The notes under the pieces were generated by a model, which saw nothing but the letters and a program-made list of their open reading frames with translations, made no database searches and was not told the origin of the DNA. Positions 1 to 7,414 of a DNA stretch of 64,000 nucleotides are shown piece after piece (the first letter of the stretch is position 1; each line of letters opens with the position of its first letter). The stretch is from NCBI RefSeq assembly GCF_017916255.1, contig NZ_CP072827.1, positions 7,217,501-7,281,500 on the forward strand. The letters run 5' to 3'. This DNA is from Streptomyces mobaraensis NBRC 13819 = DSM 40847. GTDB lineage: Bacteria > Actinomycetota > Actinomycetes > Streptomycetales > Streptomycetaceae. Made by a program: the position numbers and the translations under genes.

Positions 1-1
1 C

Positions 2-1627
2 GTGCGGCTCTGCCCGGTCGACGCCGACGGGCGGGCGGCCGGGCCGGCCGTCGTGGAGCCGAGCCTGGCCGCCGCGGTACGGGCCCGGCCGGGGGCGGCG
101 CGGTGGATCTGGCGGTCGACGGCGGAGCTGTACGGGCGCGCGGTGGCGGCCGGGGTGCGCGTCGAGCGCTGCTACGACGTGGAGGCGGCCGAGGCGCTCC
201 TCATGGGGTACGCGGAGGGACAGTCCGGGCAGCCGCGGTCGCTGGCCGCCGCGTGGGCGCGGCTGCGCGGGCTGCCCGTCCCCGCCGACCCGCCCGCCCG
301 CGCGCCGGACGGGCAGCCGTCGCTGTTCGAGCCGGGCCCGGTCCCGCTGCCCCCGGGCACCGACCCGCTGGACGCGCTCCTCGCCGTCCACGCGGACCAG
401 CGGGCGCGGACGAAGGACACCGAGCACCCCGGGCGGACGCGGCTGCTGATCGCGGCCGAGTCGGCGGGCACGCTCGTCGCCGCCGAGATGTCCCGCGCGG
501 GGCTGCCCTGGCGCGCCGACGTCCACCGGGCGCTGCTGACGGAACTGCTGGGGGAGCGGTATCCGGGCGGGCAGGAGACCCGGCGGCTGGCCGAGCTCGC
601 GGACGAGGTGTCGCGCGCGTTCGGCGGCGTCCGCGTCCGCCCCGACCTGCCCGCCGACATCGTCCGCGCCTTCGCCCGCGAGGGCGTCGCCCTCTCCTCG
701 ACGCGCGCCTGGGAGCTGCGCGGCGTCGACCACCCGGCCGTCGAGCCGCTGCTGGAGTACAAGAAGCTCTACCGGCTGCACACGGCGCACGGCTGGCAGT
801 GGCTCCAGACGTGGGTCCGCGACGGCCGGTTCCGCCCCGAGTACGTGCCGGGCGGCACGGTGACCGGCCGGTGGACGACCAACGGGGGCGGCGCCCTGCA
901 GATCCCCAAGGTGATCCGGCGGGCCGTGGTCGCCGACCCCGGTTGGCGGCTCGTCGTCGCCGACGCCGACCAGATCGAGCCCCGGGTACTGGCCGCCGTC
1001 TCCCGCGACCCCGGGCTGATGGAGGTCGCGGGAACCGGCCGCGACCTCTACGCCGACCTGGCCGAGCGGGCGTTCTCCGGCGACCGGGCCCGGGCCAAGC
1101 TGGCCATGCTGGGCGCGATCTACGGGCAGACCTCCGGGGACGGGCTCAAACACCTGGCGGACCTGCGCCGGCGCTTCCCCCGGGCGGTGGCCCACGTCGA
1201 CGACGCGGCCCGGGCGGGGGAGGACGGGCGGCTGGTGCGGACGTGGCTCGGGCGCACCTGCCCGCCGGCCTCGACCGCCGTGCCCGACGAGGCGGGCCTC
1301 CCGCAGGACGAGCCGGCCGGCACTCCCGGCGCGGCGCGCGCCCGCGGCCGGTTCACACGGAACTTCGTCGTCCAGGGCAGCGCGGCCGACTGGGCCCTGA
1401 TCGTGCTCGCCCTGGTCCGGCAGGCCCTCGCCGGGCTCCGCGCCGAGCTCGTCTTCTTCCAGCACGACGAGCTGATCGTGCACTGCCCGGAGGAGGAGGC
1501 CGCGGAGGTGGCGGAGGTCATCCGCTGGGCCGGGGACGAGGCCGGACGCCTCGCCTTCGGGGAGACGCCGACCCGCTTCCCGTTCACGGTCGGCGTGGCG
1601 GAGTGCTACGCGGATGCCAAGGACTGA
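2..1627 (+). CDS. Family-A DNA polymerase / 3'-5' exonuclease-like protein, 5' end probably cut off
   Basis: This is a template-directed DNA polymerase of the Pol I (family A) fold. Pol motif A is seen near residues 315-335 (VVADADQIEPRV, catalytic Asp), motif B with the O-helix Arg/Lys/Tyr near 365-378 (RAKLAMLGAIYGQTS), and motif C near 480-490 (QHDELIVHC, catalytic Asp-Glu). The N-terminal third is a poorly conserved exonuclease-like region. There is no 5'-nuclease domain, so this is not the full-length replicative Pol I. It matches the roughly 550-residue 'bifunctional 3'-5' exonuclease/DNA polymerase' of actinomycetes. A GTG lies at position 2, but the family usually begins 10-20 residues earlier, so the true start is probably just outside the window. 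It is convergent with the next gene. A role in repair synthesis is inferred. Confidence 0.88.
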   Translation: MRLCPVDADGRAAGPAVVEPSLAAAVRARPGAARWIWRSTAELYGRAVAAGVRVERCYDVEAAEALLMGYAEGQSGQPRSLAAAWARLRGLPVPADPPARAPDGQPSLFEPGPVPLPPGTDPLDALLAVHADQRARTKDTEHPGRTRLLIAAESAGTLVAAEMSRAGLPWRADVHRALLTELLGERYPGGQETRRLAELADEVSRAFGGVRVRPDLPADIVRAFAREGVALSSTRAWELRGVDHPAVEPLLEYKKLYRLHTAHGWQWLQTWVRDGRFRPEYVPGGTVTGRWTTNGGGALQIPKVIRRAVVADPGWRLVVADADQIEPRVLAAVSRDPGLMEVAGTGRDLYADLAERAFSGDRARAKLAMLGAIYGQTSGDGLKHLADLRRRFPRAVAHVDDAARAGEDGRLVRTWLGRTCPPASTAVPDEAGLPQDEPAGTPGAARARGRFTRNFVVQGSAADWALIVLALVRQALAGLRAELVFFQHDELIVHCPEEEAAEVAEVIRWAGDEAGRLAFGETPTRFPFTVGVAECYADAKD

Positions 1628-1924
1628 CGGGGGCCGATGAGCGGACGCCGACTCGGGACCTGCGGCTCCGGCGTCGCTGATGCGGGTTCGCGGATCCGGC
1701 CTCGGCGGTCCGGGTGCGTGCGGGCTCGGGTTCGCGGCCTGGTTGTCGTTGGCTCGGGGCTGTGACCCGGTCGTTCGCGTCGGCCGTCTGCGGCTCAGGG
1801 GCGGTGGTCCGGCCGCCTGCGCCCGGGGATGGCGTTGCGGGCGATGGGAGACCGTGGCCCGGGCGACCGCGGCCGTGGTCCGGTGTGTGCGGCTCGGCGG
1901 CCGTGGCCTGGCCCCTCTGGCCGC

Positions 1925-2002
1925 CGGTGTCTGTGGCGGGAAGCCACCCCGGCCGGAACGTGACGGCCGGCCGGCCGCGGTGGCTTCCCGCCACAGTCAC
2001 CG
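1925..2002. terminator. Long inverted repeat between convergent genes
   Basis: An 18-base perfect inverted repeat (CTGTGGCGGGAAGCCACC at 1931-1948, its complement at 1979-1996) extends to about 24 bases per arm with one T-T mismatch (1925-1948 with 1979-2002). The 30-base loop is itself rich in GGCCGG. It sits between the 3' ends of the polymerase gene and the convergent prenyl synthase gene, so a bidirectional terminator is the simplest reading. The rest of the 436-base gap (1628-2063) shows no credible gene. Confidence 0.55.
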
Positions 2003-2063
2003 GGCGGTTCTCCATCCCCCGGCCGGTTCCCTGCCTCCCGGCAGTTCCCGCTCCCAGGGGCGG

Positions 2064-2990
2064 TCAGCGTCCCCGGCGGCGGTACTCGCGCAGCAGGACC
2101 GCCAGCGCGCCCGGCAGCGGCGGGCGGACGGGGTGGCGCAGGACGGCCGGGCCGGCGGCCAGGGCGGCGCCGGCGGTCAGCGTCTCCAGGGCGATGACCG
2201 CCCGGGTGAAGGCGCGGTGCCCGGGCGGGGCGAACGCGACCAGCCGCCGGGCCGCGAGCAGGTCGCGGCGGGCCTGGAGGAGCTGGTCGCGCAGCAGGTC
2301 GCGGACGCCGGGCGCCTCCCGGCCGCGTTCCAGCGCGGCCCGGGTGACGCCGTACCGCGCCAGCGCCTCCTCCGACAGGCCGAGTCGGCCGTCCCGCAGG
2401 TCCTCGGACAGGTCGTTGACGAAGTCGAGGCGTTGGCTGCCGTCGATGTACGCGCGGCAGACCTCGCGCGAGGCGTCCGCGTCGGCCTCCGGCGCGAGCA
2501 GCAGCCCGGCGATCGTCATGAACGCGGGGAGCGCGTACACGTCGACGTACTTCTGGTAGTCGGCCTCGGTGGCGAAGCCGGTGGTGTCCCGCTCCAGGGG
2601 CGCGCCGGCGAGGAAGTCCTCGACGTGGCCGCGCAGTCGGGGACGCGCGGCGACCGTGTGCAGCAGCGGCGCGAGGGCCGGGTGGCCGTCCGCGTCCGCC
2701 TCCCCGGCCAGCCCCGCCCGGACCCGCGCCTCCCAGGCGGGCCAGGCGCCGTCCGCGCCGGGCCCCCGGTCCAGCAGGTTGTCGGTGTGGTGCATGAACG
2801 CCGTGGCGGCGATGGCGTGCGGGACGAGCGCGGGCGGCAGCAGCAGCCGTACCGCGAGGTAGGCGTGCCGGCGGTAGCCGGCGACCACGGCGCGCTGCCG
2901 GGTGTAGGCGGCGCGCAGCCGGGGGTCGTCGATGTCGGCGGCGGTCAGCGCCCGCTCCCACGAGCGGCCGCCGGGGGCCCACGCCTGCAT
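2064..2990 (-). CDS. Squalene/phytoene synthase family protein
   Basis: It is a head-to-head prenyl synthase-like protein of the trans-isoprenyl diphosphate synthase fold, 308 residues, normal for the family. The first Asp-rich motif is visible as HHTDNLLD (about residues 66-73, equivalent to the RRxDExVD of phytoene synthases). The second is FVNDLSEDLRDGRL (about 175-190). Both keep the acidic residues that bind Mg-diphosphate. The ATG at 2990 is preceded by GGAAGG. No desaturase, cyclase or GGPP synthase gene is adjacent, unlike carotenoid (crt) or hopanoid (hpn) clusters, so substrate and product cannot be assigned. The family call is firm; the reaction is not. Confidence 0.8.
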   Translation of the reverse strand: MQAWAPGGRSWERALTAADIDDPRLRAAYTRQRAVVAGYRRHAYLAVRLLLPPALVPHAIAATAFMHHTDNLLDRGPGADGAWPAWEARVRAGLAGEADADGHPALAPLLHTVAARPRLRGHVEDFLAGAPLERDTTGFATEADYQKYVDVYALPAFMTIAGLLLAPEADADASREVCRAYIDGSQRLDFVNDLSEDLRDGRLGLSEEALARYGVTRAALERGREAPGVRDLLRDQLLQARRDLLAARRLVAFAPPGHRAFTRAVIALETLTAGAALAAGPAVLRHPVRPPLPGALAVLLREYRRRGR

Positions 2991-3121
2991 GCCGGTCCGC
3001 CTTCCTGCCGAGACGCGGTGAACGCCGGCCCGTGCGCGGCGAACCCCGCCCTGTGCGCGGCGATCACCGGCCTGGACGCGATGATCGTCCGGCCGAGCCT
3101 ACCGGCCCGGCCGGGGCCGCC

Positions 3122-3727
3122 TCACCGGTAGCAGGCGATCAGCCGGGCCAGGTGGCGGCCGGCCGTGTGCAGCGGCTCCTCGCTGCGCGACACCTGGGCG
3201 GCCAGCTCCGCGCCCTCCAGGGTGCTGATCACCGTGTGCGCGAGGTCGCGGGCGGCGTCGTCGGCGAAGCCCGCGGCGGTCAGCTTGGCGTGGACGAGCC
3301 CGCGCCAGCGGGCGAACGCCTCGGCCGCGGCCTGCTGGATGTCGGGGGCGCGGCCCGCCGTGCCCAGCGCGGTGGCGGTGACCGGGCAGCCGTCCGTCCA
3401 GTCGGACGCGCGCAGGATCTCCGCGAGCGTGGTGGTGCAGGCGACGAGCGCGTCGCCCGGGTCCTCCGCGCTCTCCAGCGCGCCGCGCAGGATGTCGGCG
3501 AACTCCTCGTCGCCGTGGCGGATCGCCGCGACCGCCAACTCCTGCTTGCCGCCGGGGAAGAAGTGGTAGAGGGAGCCGAGCGTGGCCTCCGCCTCCTGGG
3601 AGATCTGCTTGATCCCCGTGCCGTCGTAGCCCTGGCGCTGCATCAGTCGGGAGGCCGCGCGGACGATCCGTTCGCGGGTGTCGAGGACGGCGTCCGGCCC
3701 GGTGCCCTTCCCTGTGGTCGTCTTCAT
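3122..3727 (-). CDS. TetR/AcrR family transcriptional regulator
   Basis: This is a one-component repressor-type regulator of 201 residues. The N-terminal helix-turn-helix covers about residues 16-62 (TRERIVRAASRLMQ then TLGSLYHFFPGGKQEL, typical of the LmrA/YxaF-like branch). The C-terminal half is the helical ligand-binding domain. It is divergent from an imine-reductase-like gene across 108 bases holding three copies of a GTAGAGCGYTC repeat. A TAGGCT -10 box (3734-3739, minus strand) lies 6 bases from the ATG with no Shine-Dalgarno sequence, predicting a leaderless mRNA. One operator copy lies just behind this -10 box, so autorepression is likely (inference). Confidence 0.9.
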   Translation of the reverse strand: MKTTTGKGTGPDAVLDTRERIVRAASRLMQRQGYDGTGIKQISQEAEATLGSLYHFFPGGKQELAVAAIRHGDEEFADILRGALESAEDPGDALVACTTTLAEILRASDWTDGCPVTATALGTAGRAPDIQQAAAEAFARWRGLVHAKLTAAGFADDAARDLAHTVISTLEGAELAAQVSRSEEPLHTAGRHLARLIACYR

Positions 3728-3733
3728 CCTCGC

Positions 3734-3817
3734 AGCCTACCTGGGTAGAGCGTTCGCCCTAATAGGTAGAGCGCTCTTTCTAGTGTTGTGCTACGGTGAT
3801 CTCCAAGTAGAGCGTTC
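3734..3817. promoter_or_regulatory. Divergent promoter region with three GTAGAGCGYTC operator-like repeats
   Basis: Copies of GTAGAGCG(T/C)TC lie at 3745-3755, 3766-3776 and 3807-3817. The middle copy contains the perfect palindrome AGAGCGCTCT. Spacings of 21 and 41 bases put all three on about the same helix face. TAGGCT (3734-3739, minus) is the likely -10 of the tetR gene and TACGGT (3792-3797, plus) that of the reductase gene. The third copy would overlap the reductase transcription start. Binding by the adjacent TetR protein is inferred. Confidence 0.65.
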
Positions 3818-3835
3818 ATTCCAGAGGGGTCTTCC

Positions 3836-4738
3836 GTGAGCAGCCAGCCCGAGAGCAAGCCGTCCCTGAACAAGCGGCCCGTGACCGTCATCGGCCTCGG
3901 CCCGATGGGCAAGGCGATGGCCCACGCCTTCCTGAAGCAGGGCCACGCGGTCACCGTGTGGAACCGCACCGCGTCCAAGGCCGACGAACTCGTGGCCGCG
4001 GGCGCCGTCCTCGCCCCGTCCGTCGAGCAGGCGCTGTCCGTCAACGAACTGGTCGTGCTGAGCATGACGGACTACGACGCCGTGTACGCGGTACTGGAGC
4101 AGGCCCCGCACGCCGTCCGCGGCCGGGTGATCGTCAACCTCAGCTCGGACACCCCCGAGCGGGCCCGCGAGGCGGCCGAGTGGGCCGCCCGGCACGGCGC
4201 CGTGCACCTCACCGGCGGGGTGATGAGCCCGCCCTCCGGCATCGGCAACCCGGAGTCGTCCATCTTCTACAGCGGCCATCAGGCCGCCTTCGAGGCCCAC
4301 CGGGACACCCTGGCGGTCCTCGCGGGGACCGACTTCCGCGGCACGGACCCGGGCCTGGCGCAGCTGTACTACCAGATCCTCATGGACCTCTTCTGGACCG
4401 GCCTGATCAGCTACGTCCACGCCCAGACCGTGGCCGACGCGTACGGCATCCCGGCCGCCGAGTTCCTGCCCTACGCGCAGTCCACGGCGAACCAGCTCCC
4501 CGGTTTCTTCTCCTTCTACGCGCCGCGGCTCGACGCGGGCGACCACACCGGCGACGTCGACCGGGTGGGCATGGGCGTCGCGAGCCTCGACCACATCGTC
4601 CACACCGTCCGCGCCGCGGGCGTCGACTCCGCCCTGCCCGGCGCCGTCCTGGACGCCTTCCGGCGCGCCGCCGCGGCCGGGCACGAGAACTCCAGCCTCA
4701 CCAGCCTTGTCGAGGTCTTCAAGAAGGGGGCCGCGTGA
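3836..4738 (+). CDS. NAD(P)-binding imine reductase-like oxidoreductase
   Basis: The N-terminal Rossmann domain has GLGPMG at residues 20-25 and a VWNRTASKA motif (41-49) that favours NADPH, as in the 6-phosphogluconate/3-hydroxyisobutyrate dehydrogenase superfamily. The second half matches the helical dimerisation domain of imine reductases and reductive aminases, ending in LTSLVEVFKKG. At the position where R-selective imine reductases carry a catalytic Asp (LYDLALL), this protein has LYYQILM, so Tyr179 falls at the site, as in the S-selective group (alignment by eye). The GTG start is preceded by GAGGGG. It is probably controlled by the divergent TetR gene. The natural substrate is unknown. 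Confidence 0.8.
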   Translation: MSSQPESKPSLNKRPVTVIGLGPMGKAMAHAFLKQGHAVTVWNRTASKADELVAAGAVLAPSVEQALSVNELVVLSMTDYDAVYAVLEQAPHAVRGRVIVNLSSDTPERAREAAEWAARHGAVHLTGGVMSPPSGIGNPESSIFYSGHQAAFEAHRDTLAVLAGTDFRGTDPGLAQLYYQILMDLFWTGLISYVHAQTVADAYGIPAAEFLPYAQSTANQLPGFFSFYAPRLDAGDHTGDVDRVGMGVASLDHIVHTVRAAGVDSALPGAVLDAFRRAAAAGHENSSLTSLVEVFKKGAA

Positions 4739-4882
4739 CAAGGTCGCGCAGCGAGGGTGCCGGCTGGTAGCGCCGTCGGACCGGGCCCCCGTCCCGGTCC
4801 GCCGGCGGCCCGGAACCAAGCGCGGGGCACTGCGGCGGCGCTTCCGGCGGCCGCGCCACGCATCGGGGTGAGGTGGCGCGTT

Positions 4883-5503
4883 TCAGGACACCTCCAGTGG
4901 CCACTGCCAGCCCTGGATGACCATCCCACCGGTCGATTCGACTACGCTTCCCGGCCCCTCTATCTGTACGTTGTACGAGACCTCGACTTCGGCCCACAGA
5001 TCGTTCCCCGGGATGTAGTCACCCGGTCTGTTCATCGCGACGACAGGGATGTTCACGATGTTGTCGGAGACGGAGTCGAACGAATAGGAGCGGGTGTCTC
5101 CGCTGTCCTCGATGAAGAAAAGGTTGCGGTCATCCTGTGCTTCTTCGACCGTGTGTCGAGAACCGTCGTTCAGGTTCTCGAACAATGTCTGCCGGAGGTG
5201 CAGCCAGCATTTTGACCAATGGTCACCGAGGTCGTCCGGAAAAGAACCGGGAGTTGTCTGACCGGTGATCTCTCCGAATATTTTCACCTGTGGTCTTGAG
5301 ACGTACTGAGCGCATCCCATTTTCGGAAGGCGGTCGACCCCAATCACGTAGGTGCCTTTTTCGCCGCAGTTCATGTTCTTCAGTGAGCCGTTGTCGTGGG
5401 TGTACCAACCGCTTACGTGCACTCCGTCCTGCTGGCCGGAGACGTTCCAGCCGTCCATCGACCACCAGTCAGTTCTTGCGCTCCAGAAATCCTGATCAGT
5501 CAT
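4883..5503 (-). CDS. Orphan hypothetical protein in a lower-GC island
   Basis: I do not recognise this 206-residue protein. It is rich in Trp, Gly, Asn and Asp, acidic, and looks mostly beta (WWSMDGWNVSG near residue 13, several alternating hydrophobic stretches, GWQWPLEVS at the C-terminus). It has three Cys and no signal peptide or membrane segment. Codon use differs sharply from all neighbours: many codons end in A or T (for example agg, att, gaa, ttt), so GC content drops well below the surrounding level. The ATG at 5503 is preceded by GAAGG. This composition points to recent acquisition. A secreted or effector-type role is possible but unsupported. Confidence 0.6.
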   Translation of the reverse strand: MTDQDFWSARTDWWSMDGWNVSGQQDGVHVSGWYTHDNGSLKNMNCGEKGTYVIGVDRLPKMGCAQYVSRPQVKIFGEITGQTTPGSFPDDLGDHWSKCWLHLRQTLFENLNDGSRHTVEEAQDDRNLFFIEDSGDTRSYSFDSVSDNIVNIPVVAMNRPGDYIPGNDLWAEVEVSYNVQIEGPGSVVESTGGMVIQGWQWPLEVS

Positions 5504-6081
5504 TTGAGATCGACCTTCATGACACTGGGGGAGAATTTACAGGGAAATCGTCACAAAGCACTCCCCAGGCGCCCGGCAAGCGTGGGCGAGGGGATGGCGG
5601 CGGTTTCGCCGGCCCGCACGCCTCTTGGGGGCGGGATCGCTTTCCCGCTGTCCCTCGAGCGCGCAGTGCTCGAGTATGTTCCCGCGCTACCAAGAATACG
5701 CCACCTTGGGAGTCGACTCCGGTGAAGGACGGGCGTCCCTCACCGCAGTGACGTCGCCGGGCAAAAACATGCATGGCGTAGCTCGGGCCACCGCCGATGC
5801 GGCACGGGAAGTGCACGCCTTGCCTCTTGGCAGCGTGATCCGCAAGGAACGCGGCATCGTCGAACGCTGCGTCAGAAAGTTCGAGAGTGCGACACACAGT
5901 CTCATGGTCAAGTGGGCGAGTCGGGGACGGAGTCGGAGGTCCCTGACCGTCGATCGCGAGGAAGGCACTGCGCCCACGGCTCTGTCGACACCGTTCCCGG
6001 TGATATGCGGTCGAATCAAGGCTTGACCACCGAAGCTGACTGCGGCCGTTGCGAAAGACCTGCTTTCGCCGCATGCCTCGG
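5504..6081. other. Lower-GC stretch without a confident gene
   Basis: About 580 bases continue the atypical composition of the neighbouring orphan gene. The longest open frame is on the minus strand (5517-6074, 185 residues, Arg/Pro-rich C-terminus). It has no recognisable domain and no clear ribosome binding site, and its third positions are not biased like a real streptomycete gene. A plus-strand frame (5625-6026) is equally unconvincing. The stretch may be a decayed gene or a mobile-element remnant, but I could not identify transposase motifs or terminal repeats. Confidence 0.35.
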
Positions 6082-6711
6082 CTAAGCGGACCCCACGCTC
6101 AGCTGGTGCTCCACGCTCACCACACCGTCCACGCTGCCGCACAGCCGTACCAGCACCGGCACCAGCCCCTCCTCCCGCACCGAACCGCTCAGCCGCACCT
6201 GCCCGTTGGTCACCTCGACGCCGATGCCGGACGGCGGCTCGTGCAGGGTGCGGACCAGCACGTCCTCGATGATCTCCTGGCGGATGGCGCGGTCGTCGCG
6301 CAGGAAGACCCGCAGCAGGTCGCTCCGGCTCACCAGGCCCACCAGCCGGCCCTCGGCGTCCACCACCGGCAGCCGCTTGACGTGCCGTTCCTCCATCGTC
6401 CGGGCGGCCTCCACGACGCTCCAGTCCGGCCGGGCGCACACCGCCGGACTGGTCATCAGGCCCTCGGCCGTCGTCGCCTCGTGCTTGGCGCGCACCGCCG
6501 CCGGGAGCGACGGATCCACCCGCCGGGCCGCCTTCGCCAGCAGGTCGGCCTCGGAGACCACCCCCACCGGGCGGTCGTCCGCGTCCACCACCGGAACCGC
6601 TGTGATGTCGTGCTCGTGCAGCACATGCACGATCTCCGTGAACAGAGTGCCGCGCTGCACCCGGACCACCGAGTGCGTCATCAGATCGCCGACGGTTCTG
6701 TGCTGCAACAT
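6082..6711 (-). CDS. CBS domain pair protein with C-terminal BON domain
   Basis: The 209-residue protein has two CBS motifs (about residues 8-60, with AVPVVDADDRPVGVVSEADLL, and 75-135, with RLPVVDAEGRLVGLVSRSDLL). A BON domain follows at about 145-205 (GIGVEVTNGQVRLSGSV). CBS pairs bind adenosyl ligands such as AMP, ATP or NADH and act as energy sensors; BON domains bind phospholipid or other surfaces. This fusion is common in actinobacteria in stress and hypoxia loci. The ATG at 6711 is chosen because GGAAGG lies 11 bases upstream; earlier in-frame codons read into Arg/Gly-rich non-coding sequence. The partner is unknown. Confidence 0.85.
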   Translation of the reverse strand: MLQHRTVGDLMTHSVVRVQRGTLFTEIVHVLHEHDITAVPVVDADDRPVGVVSEADLLAKAARRVDPSLPAAVRAKHEATTAEGLMTSPAVCARPDWSVVEAARTMEERHVKRLPVVDAEGRLVGLVSRSDLLRVFLRDDRAIRQEIIEDVLVRTLHEPPSGIGVEVTNGQVRLSGSVREEGLVPVLVRLCGSVDGVVSVEHQLSVGSA

Positions 6712-6855
6712 GTCCCAGTCCCTTCCGGTACGCACCCGGTGGCCGGGCGCGCGGCCGGGTCGACCACCGGGAATGCCCCCAGCCTCGCACACGCGGCGGA
6801 ACGCCGGAGCGGCACCTCCCGCCGTCACACCGGCGGGTGAGCACGGGGTCCGAGG

Positions 6856-6883
6856 GTGACCCGCCACCGGGCCGGTCTAGGCT
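6856..6883 (+). promoter_or_regulatory. Predicted leaderless promoter
   Basis: GTGACC (6856-6861), a 16-base spacer and TAGGCT (6878-6883) precede the GTG start codon at 6891 by 7 bases. No Shine-Dalgarno sequence is present, so transcription probably starts at or next to the start codon. Confidence 0.5.
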
Positions 6884-6890
6884 CCCGGGC

Positions 6891-7271
6891 GTGAGCGACA
6901 TCCACGAACTCCGCCTCGACTGGCACCTGAGCGCCGATCTCCCCGCCGCCCTCCTCGCCGAACTGCGCGGCCATCTGGAGCCCGACCCGGAGGGCGAACG
7001 GGAGCCCGAACCCCTGCTCGACGCGACCGGGCCCGCGTGGCGCGTCGGCGGCGTGCTCAGCTCGGTGCTGACCCCGCTGCCCGACGGGTGGGCGCTGGTC
7101 GTCCGGCAGGAGGTGCACACCGAGCGGCTGGACGAGCTCCGTGACCTGCTTGGCCGGCTCGCGCCGTATGCGGTTGCCGCCGGGGCGATCGGGTCGATCC
7201 GCTTTTACGAGTACGACAATGGTGAGGTGTTGGAGGTGCGCGACGGGGCGGTTCGGGGGATCCGCCTCTGA
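6891..7271 (+). CDS. Small conserved hypothetical protein
   Basis: The 126-residue acidic protein has no signal peptide or membrane segment. Its N-terminal half carries HELRLDWHLSADLPAALLAEL and the C-terminal half a beta-rich stretch (GSIRFYEYDNGEVLEVRDGAVRGIRL in two parts). I do not assign it to a named family. The GTG at 6891 is chosen because a TAGGCT box lies 7 bases upstream; the only earlier in-frame start gives a Pro/Gly/Arg-rich extension. It is convergent with the long TPR gene across a hairpin-rich repeat. Confidence 0.65.
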   Translation: MSDIHELRLDWHLSADLPAALLAELRGHLEPDPEGEREPEPLLDATGPAWRVGGVLSSVLTPLPDGWALVVRQEVHTERLDELRDLLGRLAPYAVAAGAIGSIRFYEYDNGEVLEVRDGAVRGIRL

Positions 7272-7282
7272 CCGCCTCGTCG

Positions 7283-7414
7283 CGGGTGCGGGCGGGGAGG
7301 GGGGTGCCCCAGCCCCTCCCCCAGAGGGGGCACCCCCATTCACCGTTTCCTGGGGCTCCGCCCCGGACCCCGAAACCGCGCTTCGCGCGGTTGTCCTCAA
7401 ACGCCGGACGGGCT
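7283..7414. repeat. Convergent-gene hairpin block with dispersed repeat core (copy 1)
   Basis: It contains GGGGTGCCCC (7301-7310) pairing with 7327-7336, a second hairpin ACCGCGC-TT-CGCGCGGT (about 7375-7391), and the core GTCCTCAAACGCCGGACGGG beginning at 7393. The same core recurs at 17977 and, with one change, at 37232. Here the core overlaps the 3' end of the TPR gene: its last codons (Ser-Pro-Ser-Gly-Val-stop) are read from the repeat. It lies between convergent genes and likely ends transcription from both sides. Confidence 0.7.

Noticed and set aside
1795..2982. Long minus-strand frame overlapping the prenyl synthase gene
   Set aside because: Its protein is Arg/Pro/Ala-rich low-complexity sequence and the other frame carries clear family motifs.
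5517..6074. Minus-strand frame considered as a transposase remnant
   Set aside because: No DDE/DD motif, no inverted terminal repeats and no target duplication seen.
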